The notes: generated by a model not told the origin, from the sequence alone. DNA of 64,000 bases from JAJPKK01 sp963824905 (GCA_963824905.1 CAWGRH010000012.1:62001-126000), one strand, 5' to 3'; positions 8,094-16,925 are shown, counted from the stretch's first letter. Made by a program: numbers and translations.

Positions 8094-8633
8094 ATTCGTC
8101 GCCCGATGAGATCTACAGCGCCCGCCCCGAAGGATGGGCCGCGCACCAACGAAGAGATCCGCGTCCGCGAGGTCCATTTGATCGACAAGGACGGATCGAA
8201 CCGGGGCACCGTACCGGTTTCCGAGGCTTTGGCCATCGCCCAGGAGGCGGGCCTCGACCTCGTCGAGATATCGCCCAACGCCACCCCGCCGGTCTGCAAG
8301 CTCCTCGATTTTGGAAAGTACAAGTTCCAGGAGCAGAAGAAGCAGGCGGAGGCTCGCAAGAAGCAAAAAGTGGTCGAGGTCAAGGAAGTCAAATTCCGGC
8401 CGATGATCGACGATCACGATTACGAGGTGAAGATGCGCTCCATGCAGCGTTTCTTCGAGGAAGGCGACAAGGTCAAGGTGACGCTACGCTTCCGCGGCCG
8501 CGAGATGGCCCACCAGGAGCTGGGAGCCCGGCTTTTGGAACGCGTCAAGGGCGACACTGAGAAGCTCGCCAAGGTCGAGATGGACGCCCGTTTCGAAGGG
8601 CGGCAGATGATCATGATCCTGGCCCCGCGCTAG
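8094..8633 (+). CDS. infC: Translation initiation factor IF-3, AUU start codon
   Basis: 179 residues. It binds the 30S subunit, keeps it apart from 50S and checks the start codon. Family landmarks are the N-domain VPVSEALAIAQEAGLDLVEI and PPVCKLLDFGKYKFQ, a basic linker KKQAEARKKQK, and the C-domain KFRPMIDDHDYEVKMRS and RFRGREMAHQELG. The first ATG is at 8106, but the true start is most likely ATT at 8094: GGAGAG (8081-8086) lies 7 bases upstream, and the extra residues I/M-R-R-P match the usual rhizobial N terminus. AUU starts on infC let IF-3 repress its own translation. It heads infC, rpmI, rplT, pheS, pheT. Confidence 0.95.
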   Translation: MRRPMRSTAPAPKDGPRTNEEIRVREVHLIDKDGSNRGTVPVSEALAIAQEAGLDLVEISPNATPPVCKLLDFGKYKFQEQKKQAEARKKQKVVEVKEVKFRPMIDDHDYEVKMRSMQRFFEEGDKVKVTLRFRGREMAHQELGARLLERVKGDTEKLAKVEMDARFEGRQMIMILAPR

Positions 8634-8643
8634 AGCGTTGCTG

Positions 8644-8737
8644 GTAGCCCGGATTGAGCGAAAGCGAAATCCGGGTCAACGTTCGATTTGACTTCAGCGA
8701 CTGCTCCCGGGTTTCGCTTGCGCTGAACCCGGGCTAC
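8644..8737. repeat. Intergenic palindrome (GTAGCCCGGATTGAGCG family), copy 1
   Basis: GTAGCCCGGATTGAGCGAAA at the left pairs with a right arm ending TGAACCCGGGCTAC. A second copy lies at 13402-13490. It occupies much of the 303-base gap between infC and rpmI (8634-8936); the rest holds no gene that I can see, though in other bacteria this leader carries ribosomal-protein L20 feedback elements. Confidence 0.8.
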
Positions 8738-8936
8738 GGCTGCGTGAACGCTTGGCCGGTCCGCGACCATGCGGCCGGGTTGCCATTTTGCGGGCTCTCT
8801 GCCATAACGCCGCCTCCCCGCTGCCCGGCTGAAAGGGCTGCCGTGGCGGCGGCGAAGTGCTCAATCAGCACGCTCGAAACGAGCATCACCGGGAATTCCC
8901 GGTTTGCGGCCCATTGTGCCGCTAAAGGAGAGCCAA

Positions 8937-9137
8937 ATGCCCAAGTTGAAGACGAAGTCGGGCGCCAAGAAGCGCTTCAAGGTCACCGGCACCGGAAAGG
9001 TGCTGTTCGCCCAGTCGGGCAAACGTCATGGCATGATCAAGCGGTCGACCAAGCAGATCCGCGACCATCGCGGCACCAAGGTGCTGTTCAAGACCGACGG
9101 CGACCGGATCAAGAAATACTGGCTCGTCGAAGGCTAA
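8937..9137 (+). CDS. rpmI: Large ribosomal subunit protein bL35
   Basis: 66 residues, the normal size. MPKLKTKSGAKKRF, the basic middle RHGMIKRSTKQIRDHRG and the end KKYWLVEG are all typical of bL35. The ATG at 8937 is fixed by AAAGGAG six bases upstream; the frame extends 11 codons further up without purpose. It is co-transcribed with rplT, 66 bases downstream, as in most bacteria. Confidence 0.96.
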   Translation: MPKLKTKSGAKKRFKVTGTGKVLFAQSGKRHGMIKRSTKQIRDHRGTKVLFKTDGDRIKKYWLVEG

Positions 9138-9203
9138 CCGCCTTCCGGCCGCGCCCCGCGCGGCAAAGCCAAGCCATTTCATCGATCGTAAAGGAGACCG
9201 GCC

Positions 9204-9563
9204 ATGGCCCGGGTCAAGCGCGGCGTCACCGCCCACGCCAAACACAAAAAGGTCCTCAAGGCTGCCAAGGGTTATTATGGGCGCCGCAAGAATACCATCC
9301 GCATCGCCAAGCAGGCGGTCGAGAAGGCGAACCAGTACGCGTTTCGCGACCGCAAGCGGCGCAAGCGCACCTTCCGCGCCTTGTGGATCCAGCGCCTCAA
9401 TGCGGCGGTCCGCAATTTTGGACTGACCTACAGCCGGTTCATCTCCGGGCTCGACAAGGCGGGCGTCGTGGTCGACCGCAAGGTGCTGTCCGATCTCGCG
9501 ATCCACGAGCCGGCCGCCTTCGAGGCGATCGTCGACAAGGCGAAGGCCGCGCTCGCAGCCTGA
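9204..9563 (+). CDS. rplT: Large ribosomal subunit protein bL20
   Basis: 119 residues, the usual length. The N-terminal basic extension MARVKRGVTAHAKHKKVLK, the YYGRRKNTIRIAKQAVEKA segment and the RKRRKRTFRALWIQRLNA core identify bL20, an early assembly protein that binds 23S rRNA and in several bacteria represses its own operon. AAGGAGA precedes the ATG by 8 bases. The end of the gene is followed by the hairpin ahead of pheS. Confidence 0.97.
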   Translation: MARVKRGVTAHAKHKKVLKAAKGYYGRRKNTIRIAKQAVEKANQYAFRDRKRRKRTFRALWIQRLNAAVRNFGLTYSRFISGLDKAGVVVDRKVLSDLAIHEPAAFEAIVDKAKAALAA

Positions 9564-9595
9564 CCTACTTCGGTCCTGGAGAGAAACCGGCTCAA

Positions 9596-9616
9596 CCTCC
9601 GCCATCGCGGCGGAGG
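9596..9616 (+). promoter_or_regulatory. Perfect hairpin in the pheS leader that covers a ribosome-binding site
   Basis: CCTCCGCC (9596-9603), loop ATCGC, GGCGGAGG (9609-9616): an 8-base-pair GC-rich stem. The right arm contains the GGAGG that serves the 10-codon frame starting at 9624. There is no T-run, so it is not a standard terminator. It could limit translation of the leader frame and, by coupling, of pheS. Confidence 0.5.
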
Positions 9617-9623
9617 AAGCCGC

Positions 9624-9656
9624 ATGTCTGCATGCCCGTTTGCGAGGCATCGATGA
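9624..9656 (+). CDS. Ten-codon leader frame overlapping the pheS start
   Basis: ATG at 9624 has GGAGGA (9612-9617) six bases upstream and encodes MSACPFARHR with the stop TGA at 9654-9656. The stop overlaps the pheS start codon as ATGA, an arrangement typical of translational coupling. It contains one Phe codon, TTT, at position 6. Classical phe attenuator peptides have runs of Phe codons, so amino-acid sensing is uncertain; a purely structural coupling role is more likely. Chance cannot be excluded for so short a frame. Confidence 0.4.
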   Translation: MSACPFARHR

Positions 9657-10744
9657 ACGACACACTCGACATTTCCGCCCTCGAAGGCGAGCTGACGCGC
9701 ATGGTCGAGACCGCCGGCGACGAGGCGGCACTCGAAGCCGTGCGGGTCGCTGCGCTCGGCAAGAAGGGCTCGATCTCAGCGCTGCTCGCGACCCTCGGCA
9801 AGATGTCGCCGGAGGAGCGCAAGGAGCGCGGCCCGCTGATCAACGGACTCAAGGATCGCATCACGGCGGTCATTGCGGGGCGACGCGAGGCGCTCAAGGG
9901 CGCCGCGCTCGAGCAGCGGCTTGCCGCTGAGACCATCGACGTCACCTTGCCGTTGCCGGAGGCGCCGGCGGAAGCCGGCCGCATCCACCCGATCAGTCAG
10001 GTGGTGGACGAGCTCACTGCGATCTTCGCCGACATGGGTTTCGCGGTGGCCGAAGGTCCGGACATCGAGACCGACGACTACAATTTCACCCGTCTCAATT
10101 TTCCCGAAGGCCATCCGGCGCGGGAGATGCACGACACGTTCTTCTTCAATCCGAAACCGGACGGCTCGCGGCTCCTGCTGCGCACCCACACCTCGCCGGT
10201 GCAGGTGCGCACCATGCTGGCGCAGCAGCCGCCGATTCGGGTGATTTGCCCCGGCCGCACCTATCGCTGCGACAGCGACCAGACCCACACGCCGATGTTC
10301 CATCAGGTCGAAGGCCTCGTCGTCGACAAGGGCTCCCACCTTGGGCACCTGAAATGGATCCTTGCCGAGTTCTTGAAGGCCTTCTTCGAGATCGAGCAGG
10401 TGAAGATGCGGTTCCGGCCGTCGTTCTTCCCGTTCACCGAGCCGTCGCTCGAGGTCGATATCCAATGTCGCCGCGACAAGGGCGAAATCCGCTTCGGCGA
10501 GGGCGACGACTGGCTGGAGATTCTCGGCTGCGGCATGGTGCATCCCAATGTGCTGCGCAACTGCGGCATCGATCCCGACGTCTACCAGGGCTTCGCCTGG
10601 GGCATGGGGATCGACCGCATCGCCATGCTCAAATACGGCATGCACGACCTGCGCCCCTTCTTCGAAGCCGACGTGCGCTGGCTTTCCCACTACGGCTTCC
10701 GCCCGCTCGATTTCCCGACGCTTGCCGGAGGGCTGAGCGGATGA
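9653..10744 (+). CDS. pheS: Phenylalanyl-tRNA synthetase alpha subunit
   Basis: 363 residues. It forms the catalytic half of the alpha2-beta2 enzyme that charges tRNA-Phe. An N-terminal coiled-coil arm (about 1-90) is followed by the class II core: RTHTSPVQVRTM (motif 1/2 region), ICPGRTYRCDSDQTHTPMFHQVEG, FRPSFFPFTEPSLEVDI and the C-terminal motif 3 GFAWGMGIDRIAML. The ATG at 9653 has GAGG five bases upstream and overlaps the leader frame; an in-frame ATG at 9632 would add seven residues. pheT follows after a 226-base gap that contains a palindrome. Confidence 0.97.
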   Translation: MNDTLDISALEGELTRMVETAGDEAALEAVRVAALGKKGSISALLATLGKMSPEERKERGPLINGLKDRITAVIAGRREALKGAALEQRLAAETIDVTLPLPEAPAEAGRIHPISQVVDELTAIFADMGFAVAEGPDIETDDYNFTRLNFPEGHPAREMHDTFFFNPKPDGSRLLLRTHTSPVQVRTMLAQQPPIRVICPGRTYRCDSDQTHTPMFHQVEGLVVDKGSHLGHLKWILAEFLKAFFEIEQVKMRFRPSFFPFTEPSLEVDIQCRRDKGEIRFGEGDDWLEILGCGMVHPNVLRNCGIDPDVYQGFAWGMGIDRIAMLKYGMHDLRPFFEADVRWLSHYGFRPLDFPTLAGGLSG

Positions 10745-10807
10745 GAACGGTCGACAGGTCGTCTCCCCGTGTGCCGCGAGACATGCATGCGGGCGACGTC
10801 TCTATCG

Positions 10808-10930
10808 CCCCCTCTCCCGCTTGCGGGGGAGGGTCGGGGAGGGGGCTTGCTGAGTCTGCCTCTCGCTCCGGGCGACGAGAAATCGCTGCATTCCCCCTCC
10901 CCAACCCTCCCCCGCAAGCGGGGGAGGGGG
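10808..10930. repeat. Intergenic palindrome between pheS and pheT
   Basis: The left arm contains CCTCTCCCGCTTGCGGGGGA and the right arm CCTCCCCCGCAAGCGGGGGA, with about 50 bases between. It resembles a folded repetitive element inserted inside the pheST operon; it could thin read-through into pheT. Confidence 0.75.
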
Positions 10931-10970
10931 CACACCGCTGCGGTGGAGTGCAATGCGCTGGGGTCGCGCC

Positions 10971-13388
10971 ATGAAGTTCACGCTGTCCTGGCTCAAGGAG
11001 CATCTTGCGACCGACGCGACGCTCGCCGCGCTGGTCGACCGCCTGACCATGATCGGGCTCGAGGTCGAGAGCGTCACCGACAAGGCGGCGGCGCTCGCGC
11101 CGTTCACGATCGCCCGCGTCATCTCGGCTGAGCAGCATCCCAATGCCGACCGGCTGCGCGTCTGCATGGTCGACACCGGCTCCGGCGCGCCGGTGCAGGT
11201 CGTGTGCGGCGCGCCGAATGCGCGCTCCGGCATGGTGAGCGTGTTCTCGCCGCCGGGCACGTTCATACCCGGCAAGAACATCATGCTCGGCATCGGCACC
11301 ATTCGCGGCGTCGAAAGCCGGGGCATGCTGGTGTCGCCGTTCGAGCTGCAGATCTCGGACGATCACGACGGCATCCTCGATCTGCCGGCCGATGCACCGC
11401 TCGGCGCCCGTTACGCCGAATGGGCGCATCTCGACGATCCCGTCATCGAGATCAACCTGACGCCGAACCGTACGGACGCGACGGGCGTGCGCGGCATCGC
11501 CCGCGATCTCGCTGCCGCCGGCATGGGTACGCTCAAGGACGCGCCGATCAAGCCGGTCCCCGGCAATGGGCCATGCCCCGTCGGCGTGCGGCTCGACTTC
11601 GGCGCGACGCCGTCGCTGTGCCGCGGCTTCGCGCTGCGCCTCGTGCGCGGCGTGAAGAACGGTCCGAGTCCGGAATGGCTGCAGCGGCGGCTAACGGCGA
11701 TCGGGCTGCGGCCGATCAATGCGCTCGTCGATATCACGAACTTCATCACCTATGACCGCGGCCGGCCGCTGCACGTGTTCGATGCCGCCAAGGTCAAGGG
11801 CGATCTCGTGGTGCGCCGCGCGAGGGCGGGCGAAACTCTGCTCGCGCTCGACGGCAAGACCTACGCGCTCGACGACACGATGTGCGTCATCGCCGATGAT
11901 GCCGGCGTCGAATCGCTCGCCGGCATCATGGGCGGCGAGGCGAGCGGCTGCTCGGAGACGACGACCGACGTGCTGATCGAGTCGGCGCTGTGGGACGAGC
12001 TCGCCATCGCCCACACCGGCCGCAAGCTCAACATCAACTCCGATGCCCGCTATCGTTTCGAGCGCGGGGTCGATCCGTCATTCATGATTCCGGGCCTCGA
12101 GCTTGCGACCCGCATGGTGCTCGATCTCTGCGGCGGCACGCCGACGGAGACGGTCGTCGCCGGTGCGATGCCGATCGCGGAGCGGCTGATCGATTTCCGT
12201 CTCGACGAGATCGAGCGGCTCGCCGGCATTTCGTTGCCCGCGAGCGAGGTTGAAGGCGTGCTCGGCCGGCTCGGCTTCGGGCTGCGTGGCACCGGCCCGG
12301 TCATCCGCGCCACGGTGCCGACCTGGCGCCCCGACGTGCACGGCTCCGCCGACCTCGTGGAAGAAGTCGTGCGCATCGTCGGTGTCGATGCGGTGCCGCT
12401 GGCGCCGTTCGAGCGGGGCGAAGCCGCGCGCGAGCCGGTGCTCACGCCGCTGCAGATCCGCACCCGCAAGGCGCGGCGCGCGCTCGGCGTGCGCGGCCTC
12501 GTTGAAGCGGTGACATGGTCGTTCATCTCGCATCCGGCGGCGGTTCTGTTCGGTGGCGGCAAGCCGGAGCTCGCGCTTGCGAACCCGATCGCCGCGGAGC
12601 TTTCGGATATGCGGCCGAGCGTCATTCCCGGCCTCGTCGCCGCGGCTCAGCGCAACGCCGATCGCGGCTATCCCGACACGGCGCTGTTCGAGGTCGGCCA
12701 GATTTTCCTCGGCGACCGCCCTGAAGACCAGAAGACGGCGGCGGGCGGCGTGCGCTGCCGCCTCGCCAAAATCTCCGGCGCGGGGCGAAGCTGGGCGACC
12801 GGCAGCCGCAGCGTCGATGCCTTCGACGCCAAGGCCGATGCGCTCGCGGTGCTCGCTGCCGCCGGCGCGCCGGTGCAGGCGCTTCAGGTGGTGCCGGGCG
12901 GCCCCGCATGGCTTCATCCCGGCCGCAGCGGCACCATCCAGATCGGGCCGCAGAACGTGCTCGGGTATTTCGGCGAGCTGCATCCGAAGGCGCTGGAGAC
13001 ACTCGGCGCCGAAGGGCCGCTCGCGGTGTTCGAGGTCGTGCTCGATCGCATCCCCGAGGCGAAGGCGAAGCCGACCGGCGCCAAGCCTGCCCTCGAGCTG
13101 TCGCCGTTCCAGCCGGTGACGCGCGACTTCGCCTTCATCGTCGACCGCGCCGTGAAAGCCGCCGACCTCGTGCGCGCCGCCCAGGGCGTCGACCGCAAGC
13201 TGATCACGGCAGTCACCGTGTTCGACGTCTATGAGGGGCCGGTGATCGACGCAGCCAAAAAGTCGGTCGCGATCGCGGTCACCTTGCAGCCGCGCGACAA
13301 GACCATGACGGACCAGGAGATCGATGCGGTCGCCGCAAAGATCGTGGCTGAGGTCGGCAAGCGCACCGGCGGCGTGCTGCGGGGGTAG
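10971..13388 (+). CDS. pheT: Phenylalanyl-tRNA synthetase beta subunit
   Basis: 805 residues, a normal length. The N-terminal tRNA-binding (EMAP-like) domain covers about 40-150 (PFTIARVISAEQHPNADRLR, VVCGAPNAR). B3/B4 editing domains follow (RGFALRLVRGVKNGPSPEWL, NINSDARYRFERGVDP). Next come the B5 domain, a catalytic-like core, and the anticodon-binding FDX-ACB end (PFQPVTRDFAFIVDR to TMTDQEIDAVAAKIV). The start at 10971 matches the MKFTLSWLKEHL beginning of homologues; an ATG at 10953 has the nearer GGAG but adds residues not usual in the family. Confidence 0.97.
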   Translation: MKFTLSWLKEHLATDATLAALVDRLTMIGLEVESVTDKAAALAPFTIARVISAEQHPNADRLRVCMVDTGSGAPVQVVCGAPNARSGMVSVFSPPGTFIPGKNIMLGIGTIRGVESRGMLVSPFELQISDDHDGILDLPADAPLGARYAEWAHLDDPVIEINLTPNRTDATGVRGIARDLAAAGMGTLKDAPIKPVPGNGPCPVGVRLDFGATPSLCRGFALRLVRGVKNGPSPEWLQRRLTAIGLRPINALVDITNFITYDRGRPLHVFDAAKVKGDLVVRRARAGETLLALDGKTYALDDTMCVIADDAGVESLAGIMGGEASGCSETTTDVLIESALWDELAIAHTGRKLNINSDARYRFERGVDPSFMIPGLELATRMVLDLCGGTPTETVVAGAMPIAERLIDFRLDEIERLAGISLPASEVEGVLGRLGFGLRGTGPVIRATVPTWRPDVHGSADLVEEVVRIVGVDAVPLAPFERGEAAREPVLTPLQIRTRKARRALGVRGLVEAVTWSFISHPAAVLFGGGKPELALANPIAAELSDMRPSVIPGLVAAAQRNADRGYPDTALFEVGQIFLGDRPEDQKTAAGGVRCRLAKISGAGRSWATGSRSVDAFDAKADALAVLAAAGAPVQALQVVPGGPAWLHPGRSGTIQIGPQNVLGYFGELHPKALETLGAEGPLAVFEVVLDRIPEAKAKPTGAKPALELSPFQPVTRDFAFIVDRAVKAADLVRAAQGVDRKLITAVTVFDVYEGPVIDAAKKSVAIAVTLQPRDKTMTDQEIDAVAAKIVAEVGKRTGGVLRG

Positions 13389-13401
13389 ACGTGCCTCGGC
13401 C

Positions 13402-13490
13402 GTAGCCCGGATTGAGCGGGAGCGAAATCCGGGAGCTTGGTCGCGTCGCGGCGTCGGCCCCGGGTTTCGCTTCCGCTCAACCCGGGCTAC
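13402..13490. repeat. Intergenic palindrome (GTAGCCCGGATTGAGCG family), copy 2
   Basis: Same element as at 8644-8737: it begins GTAGCCCGGATTGAGCGGGA and ends CTCAACCCGGGCTAC. The copies differ mainly in the loop. It sits between the convergent pheT and amine oxidase genes, where it may serve as a bidirectional terminator. Confidence 0.8.
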
Positions 13491-13516
13491 GTGATCGCAT
13501 CACAAGGTGGCGTTGC

Positions 13517-14902
13517 CTAGCGCCGCCGCCTGCCGCCGCCGGTGACCTGCGGCTCGGGCGGCGGTTCGGCGACGGCGCCGATCTTGCGCAGCGCTTGTGT
13601 TGCCGCGCGGTCGCCGGAGGCCCAGGCGCCGCCGACGGTGCCCCACAGCGTCTCGTGGACGGCTTCGCCCGCAAACCACAGCCGGTCGCGGAACGGCTCG
13701 GCCAGCGCCATGCGGGACGGCTGGCCGCCCGGCGCGGCGGCGGAAAAGGCGCCGAGCGCCCACGGCTCCTTGTTCCACTGGGTGGCGTGGGTGCGCTTGA
13801 CCGCCTTCTTCACCTCGGAGCCGTAGAGGCCGGTGAGCCATTCGAGCGCGAACTCGACCATCGCCGGCTGCCCTTGGCCTGAGAGGTCGCGGCCGAACTT
13901 GCCGCCGACCTCGACCATGCACAGCGTCGTGCCGGAGACATTGGCGAGGATCGCGCCGGTGCGCGTCGAGCTCGATTTCTCGAACACCACCTCGTCGCGC
14001 GCCAAGCCGAGCGGATTGCCCGGCAATTCGAGCGCGATGTGGTCGTAGCTCCCGAGCGTCAGCTTCTGCAAGGCGTCGGTGTAACGGCGCGGCAGCTCCG
14101 GCTCGAACCGGATGCGGTTGTCGAGCAGCACGCCGGTCGAGGCCGTGACGATCACCGCGCGCGCGGTGATCGTGCCGCGCGCGGTGCGGATCTCGACATA
14201 GGCGCGGCCCGAAAGGTCGATCGCCTTGACCGGGTTCGACAGTTGCACCGGCACGCCCTGGCCAAGCTTCGAGAGCAGGGTGCCAAAGCCTTCGCGGCAG
14301 AACGCGTCGACATCGCGCTCGGCCGATTTCGCAAAATCCGCCGCCGAGATTTCAGCGAGGTTCTTGCCGCAACCGAATGGGCCGAGCACGAACTCGATTG
14401 GGGGCTGCCAGTCGGCGAGATCCTTCGGCAACGCCGCTCCACAGGAGATATCGATGCGGCCGCGCCCGGCCTCGAGAATGGCGCGGTTCGCGCGTACCAC
14501 GGACGAGAGGTAATCCTCCATCTCGATTTCGCGCGCATTGCGGCGGCCGATGCGCAGCTTCTGCGCCGGGGGGGCCGGATAGACGTCCAGCCCGACGGTC
14601 GACGCGAGCACCGCGATCGGGCTGAGCTCCGGCGTGTGGATCCAGTGGGCGCCGCGATCATACGGCACGCCGAAGGTGGTCGTGTCGGTGAAGCAGCGGC
14701 CGCCGATGCGGTCCGAGGCTTCGAGGACGATGACCCGCGCCCTCGTGGTGGCGACGCGGCGCGCCGCGGCGATGCCGGCGGCGCCGGCGCCGATGACGAC
14801 GATTTCCGCATCGGGACCGGTCGCACCCCAGGCGGGAGCGGCCGCACCGGCGGCAGAGGCGGCGGACGCTGCAACGAACCGTCGGCGGCTGAGCTTCGGC
14901 AT
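13517..14902 (-). CDS. Tat-exported FAD-dependent amine oxidase
   Basis: 461 residues. The N terminus MPKLSRRRFVAASAASAAG is a twin-arginine signal, then IVVIGAGAAGIAAARR is the FAD-binding glycine motif, followed by VIVLEASDRIGGRCFTDT. The C-terminal RLWFAGEAVHETLWGTVGGA, then SGDRAATQAL, completes the flavin site. This pattern fits the monoamine/polyamine oxidase family, which oxidises amines with oxygen to give aldehyde, ammonia or amine, and peroxide. The ATG at 14902 is picked because it opens directly on the Tat signal; no strong ribosome site is visible. A frame from 15037 would bury the signal. Confidence 0.88.
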   Translation of the reverse strand: MPKLSRRRFVAASAASAAGAAAPAWGATGPDAEIVVIGAGAAGIAAARRVATTRARVIVLEASDRIGGRCFTDTTTFGVPYDRGAHWIHTPELSPIAVLASTVGLDVYPAPPAQKLRIGRRNAREIEMEDYLSSVVRANRAILEAGRGRIDISCGAALPKDLADWQPPIEFVLGPFGCGKNLAEISAADFAKSAERDVDAFCREGFGTLLSKLGQGVPVQLSNPVKAIDLSGRAYVEIRTARGTITARAVIVTASTGVLLDNRIRFEPELPRRYTDALQKLTLGSYDHIALELPGNPLGLARDEVVFEKSSSTRTGAILANVSGTTLCMVEVGGKFGRDLSGQGQPAMVEFALEWLTGLYGSEVKKAVKRTHATQWNKEPWALGAFSAAAPGGQPSRMALAEPFRDRLWFAGEAVHETLWGTVGGAWASGDRAATQALRKIGAVAEPPPEPQVTGGGRRRR

Positions 14903-15096
14903 GATCGTTGAGGGGCTGATTTTCAGTGGCGCACCATGCCCCAAGCCGTGTCCGCACGCAATTCGCGACGTTGCGGGCATGGCGTCACAGGCGAAAAATA
15001 TCGATTGTGCAGCGACGGCGGCGATCCTTGACACCATGGCGGCCGGGCCAGTAAATGGCCGCCTCTTGCGCCCGCGGCGTTTCCGCGCGGCCGGCA

Positions 15097-15172
15097 GGGG
15101 CCGTAGCTCAGTTGGGAGAGCGCCGCAATCGCACTGCGGAGGTCAGGGGTTCAAATCCCCTCGGCTCCACCA
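15097..15172 (+). tRNA. tRNA-Ala (anticodon CGC)
   Basis: A complete cloverleaf of 76 bases including the encoded CCA. The acceptor GGGGCCG pairs with CGGCTCC, with one G-U pair; the D arm contains GCTCAGTTGGGAGAGC; the anticodon stem CCGCA/TGCGG encloses loop ATCGCAC with CGC at 34-36; the T arm is AGGGG-TTCAAAT-CCCCT. It reads GCG alanine codons, frequent in this GC-rich genome. The accessory region begins about 275 bases downstream. Confidence 0.95.
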
Positions 15173-15447
15173 AGGCCAGCTCCAAGGCCAAGGCCAGTGC
15201 GCCTGGCGCGGGGTTCGCACACTGCGATATTGTGCGGAACGGGCGACCGTCTATCCTTGATCCATCTTCGGCCGCGCCCTTTATTGAAAGGGTTGCCGAG
15301 CAAGGCTGCTGCTTATTTCCGAGCTTTTTGCCGTGACGTAGAGCGCACTATGCCCGAGCAGGCGACGAATGTTGTTCCTTCTGGCTCTCGAGCCCGAGAG
15401 GATGGTGCGCGTCAACGGAAGCGATCACCGTCAATCTAGGGTCGACA
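15173..15447. other. Gap between tRNA-Ala and the accessory region
   Basis: 275 bases with no convincing gene. Directly after the tRNA there are three short AAGGCCAG-type repeats. The last bases (GTCAATCTAGGGTCGACA before the ATG at 15448) are nearly the same as those ahead of the paralogous methyltransferase on the other strand at 30212. Confidence 0.5.
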
Positions 15448-16284
15448 ATGGCCAGTAAAAGCCTATTCCGAAGTCGGGCTGCGACGATCCTGCGGAAACT
15501 ATGGACCGTCGACCGGAGCGCTGAGCTCGCGAGCCTCCGTGGAACCCCGATCCCCGTTCCTCCGCAGGAGCTCAGGACGCTCGTCGGCGGACAACCAATC
15601 AGCGAAGAGTATCATGCTCAGATTGGTTCGCATCTTTTCGAGCTTCTCAGGGATCGGTGCGACCTGCAACATTCATCGACTGTGCTCGACATCGGATGTG
15701 GTTGCGGGCGCGTTGCGACGCCATTAGCACCTTTCCTCACCGACGGCGTCTACCACGGGGTCGATATCGTCCTGCCGATGGTCAAGTGGTGTCAAAAGAA
15801 CATTACAGTGCGGCATCCGAACTTTTACTTTCACCACGCCGATCTGACGAACACGTACTACAGCCGCAGAGGGCGGCAGGCGAGCAAATATGTATTTCCT
15901 TTCGGGGATGAAACCTTCGATGTAATTTTTGCGACTTCAGTATTCACACATTTGGTTCCAGCATCAGCGCAGCAGTACGCACGGGAGATATCCAGATTGC
16001 TGAAGCCGAAAAGCGGCCGAGCGCTGCTGACGTTCTTCCTGACCAACGACGCTGTTCGAGCCCGGCAAGAGGCCTTGACGATGAAATTTGCGTTTGAGCG
16101 CGACGGCTACAGCGCCGGTTACGCAGACAACGCGGAGGCATGTCTAGCCTATGAGGAGAGTGTCGCGCGACGCATGCTCGAAGACGCATCGTTGACGATC
16201 GAACACTTGTCGTTGGGTTGTTGGTCTCAAAATCCCGGCTGGACAGGGCAGGACGCATTCTTGCTGAGCGTCCAACGTCAGTAA
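15448..16284 (+). CDS. Class I SAM-dependent methyltransferase (left inverted paralogue)
   Basis: 278 residues. Motif I for S-adenosylmethionine is VLDIGCGCGRV, followed by YHGVDIVLPMVKWCQ (motif II acidic region) and FDVIFATSVFTHLVP (motif IV), then ISRLLKPKSGRALLTFF. The substrate is not evident; a saccharide or lipid in surface polymer synthesis fits the neighbourhood. It is a close paralogue of the minus-strand gene at 29352-30212, with only seven differences in the first 48 residues, and the flanks match for a few tens of bases on each side. No signal peptide. Confidence 0.85.
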   Translation: MASKSLFRSRAATILRKLWTVDRSAELASLRGTPIPVPPQELRTLVGGQPISEEYHAQIGSHLFELLRDRCDLQHSSTVLDIGCGCGRVATPLAPFLTDGVYHGVDIVLPMVKWCQKNITVRHPNFYFHHADLTNTYYSRRGRQASKYVFPFGDETFDVIFATSVFTHLVPASAQQYAREISRLLKPKSGRALLTFFLTNDAVRARQEALTMKFAFERDGYSAGYADNAEACLAYEESVARRMLEDASLTIEHLSLGCWSQNPGWTGQDAFLLSVQRQ

Positions 16285-16391
16285 TTCTGTCCGCAACCAG
16301 AGCTGACCGGTCAGCGAAGTCCAAGCTCTGCGGATTGCCCGCGCCGCGGGCGCTGCCCGATACGAAATCAGCGATGACGAACGCGGTTCGC

Positions 16392-16925
16392 CTACTGTCC
16401 CGCGACCATCTCGAACGGCGACACCCAGGTGACGGGCTCCTGCACACTCTTGCACCTCGGGCAGGTGAGGATCTGCGTTCCGGTCAGGCGGCTGCCGTCG
16501 CCGGAGCGCCAGAGCGACACGTTCATCTGCCACGAGTTGACGCAGGACCGTCCCGGGTTGCAGTAGCCGAAGGTGATCGAGCCCACCACATGGCAGGCGT
16601 TGTCGATGCTCATCACGCCGGAGGGGAGCGGAGATACGGTGATGCTGCTGCCGAGCGTGCATTGCCCGGCGGTGACTTTGCCGTCGGCGGCGATGTTCAG
16701 CGGGCAGGAGAAGCCGTTGTTCTGCGCTGTGCCGTAAATCGGCGCCCCGTAACCGAACGCCGCCTGCCAGGTGCCGACGATCATCGAGGTGTTGCAGGGG
16801 GGGAGCCGGGCGCCAGACCCGGAGGGCTGAACGGCGATAGGCGTGGCGGTCGGCTGCTGGGCGGCGGCCGGCGCCAGCATGCCCAGGATGAGGAATGCGA
16901 GAGGCAATACACGGATGAAGGACAT
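16392..16925 (-). CDS. Exported cysteine-rich protein of unknown function
   Basis: 177 residues. A signal peptide (MSFIRVLPLAFLILGMLAPA, cut after AAA-Q) leads to a mature protein with eight cysteines, an even number that would allow four disulphides in the periplasm or outside. Segments such as MIVGTWQAAFGYGAP and GRSCVNSWQMNVSLW suggest a beta-rich fold. I do not recognise the family. It follows ppa on the same strand after 126 bases. That gap has an A/T-richer stretch with three degenerate CGTAT repeats and no gene. Confidence 0.65.
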   Translation of the reverse strand: MSFIRVLPLAFLILGMLAPAAAQQPTATPIAVQPSGSGARLPPCNTSMIVGTWQAAFGYGAPIYGTAQNNGFSCPLNIAADGKVTAGQCTLGSSITVSPLPSGVMSIDNACHVVGSITFGYCNPGRSCVNSWQMNVSLWRSGDGSRLTGTQILTCPRCKSVQEPVTWVSPFEMVAGQ

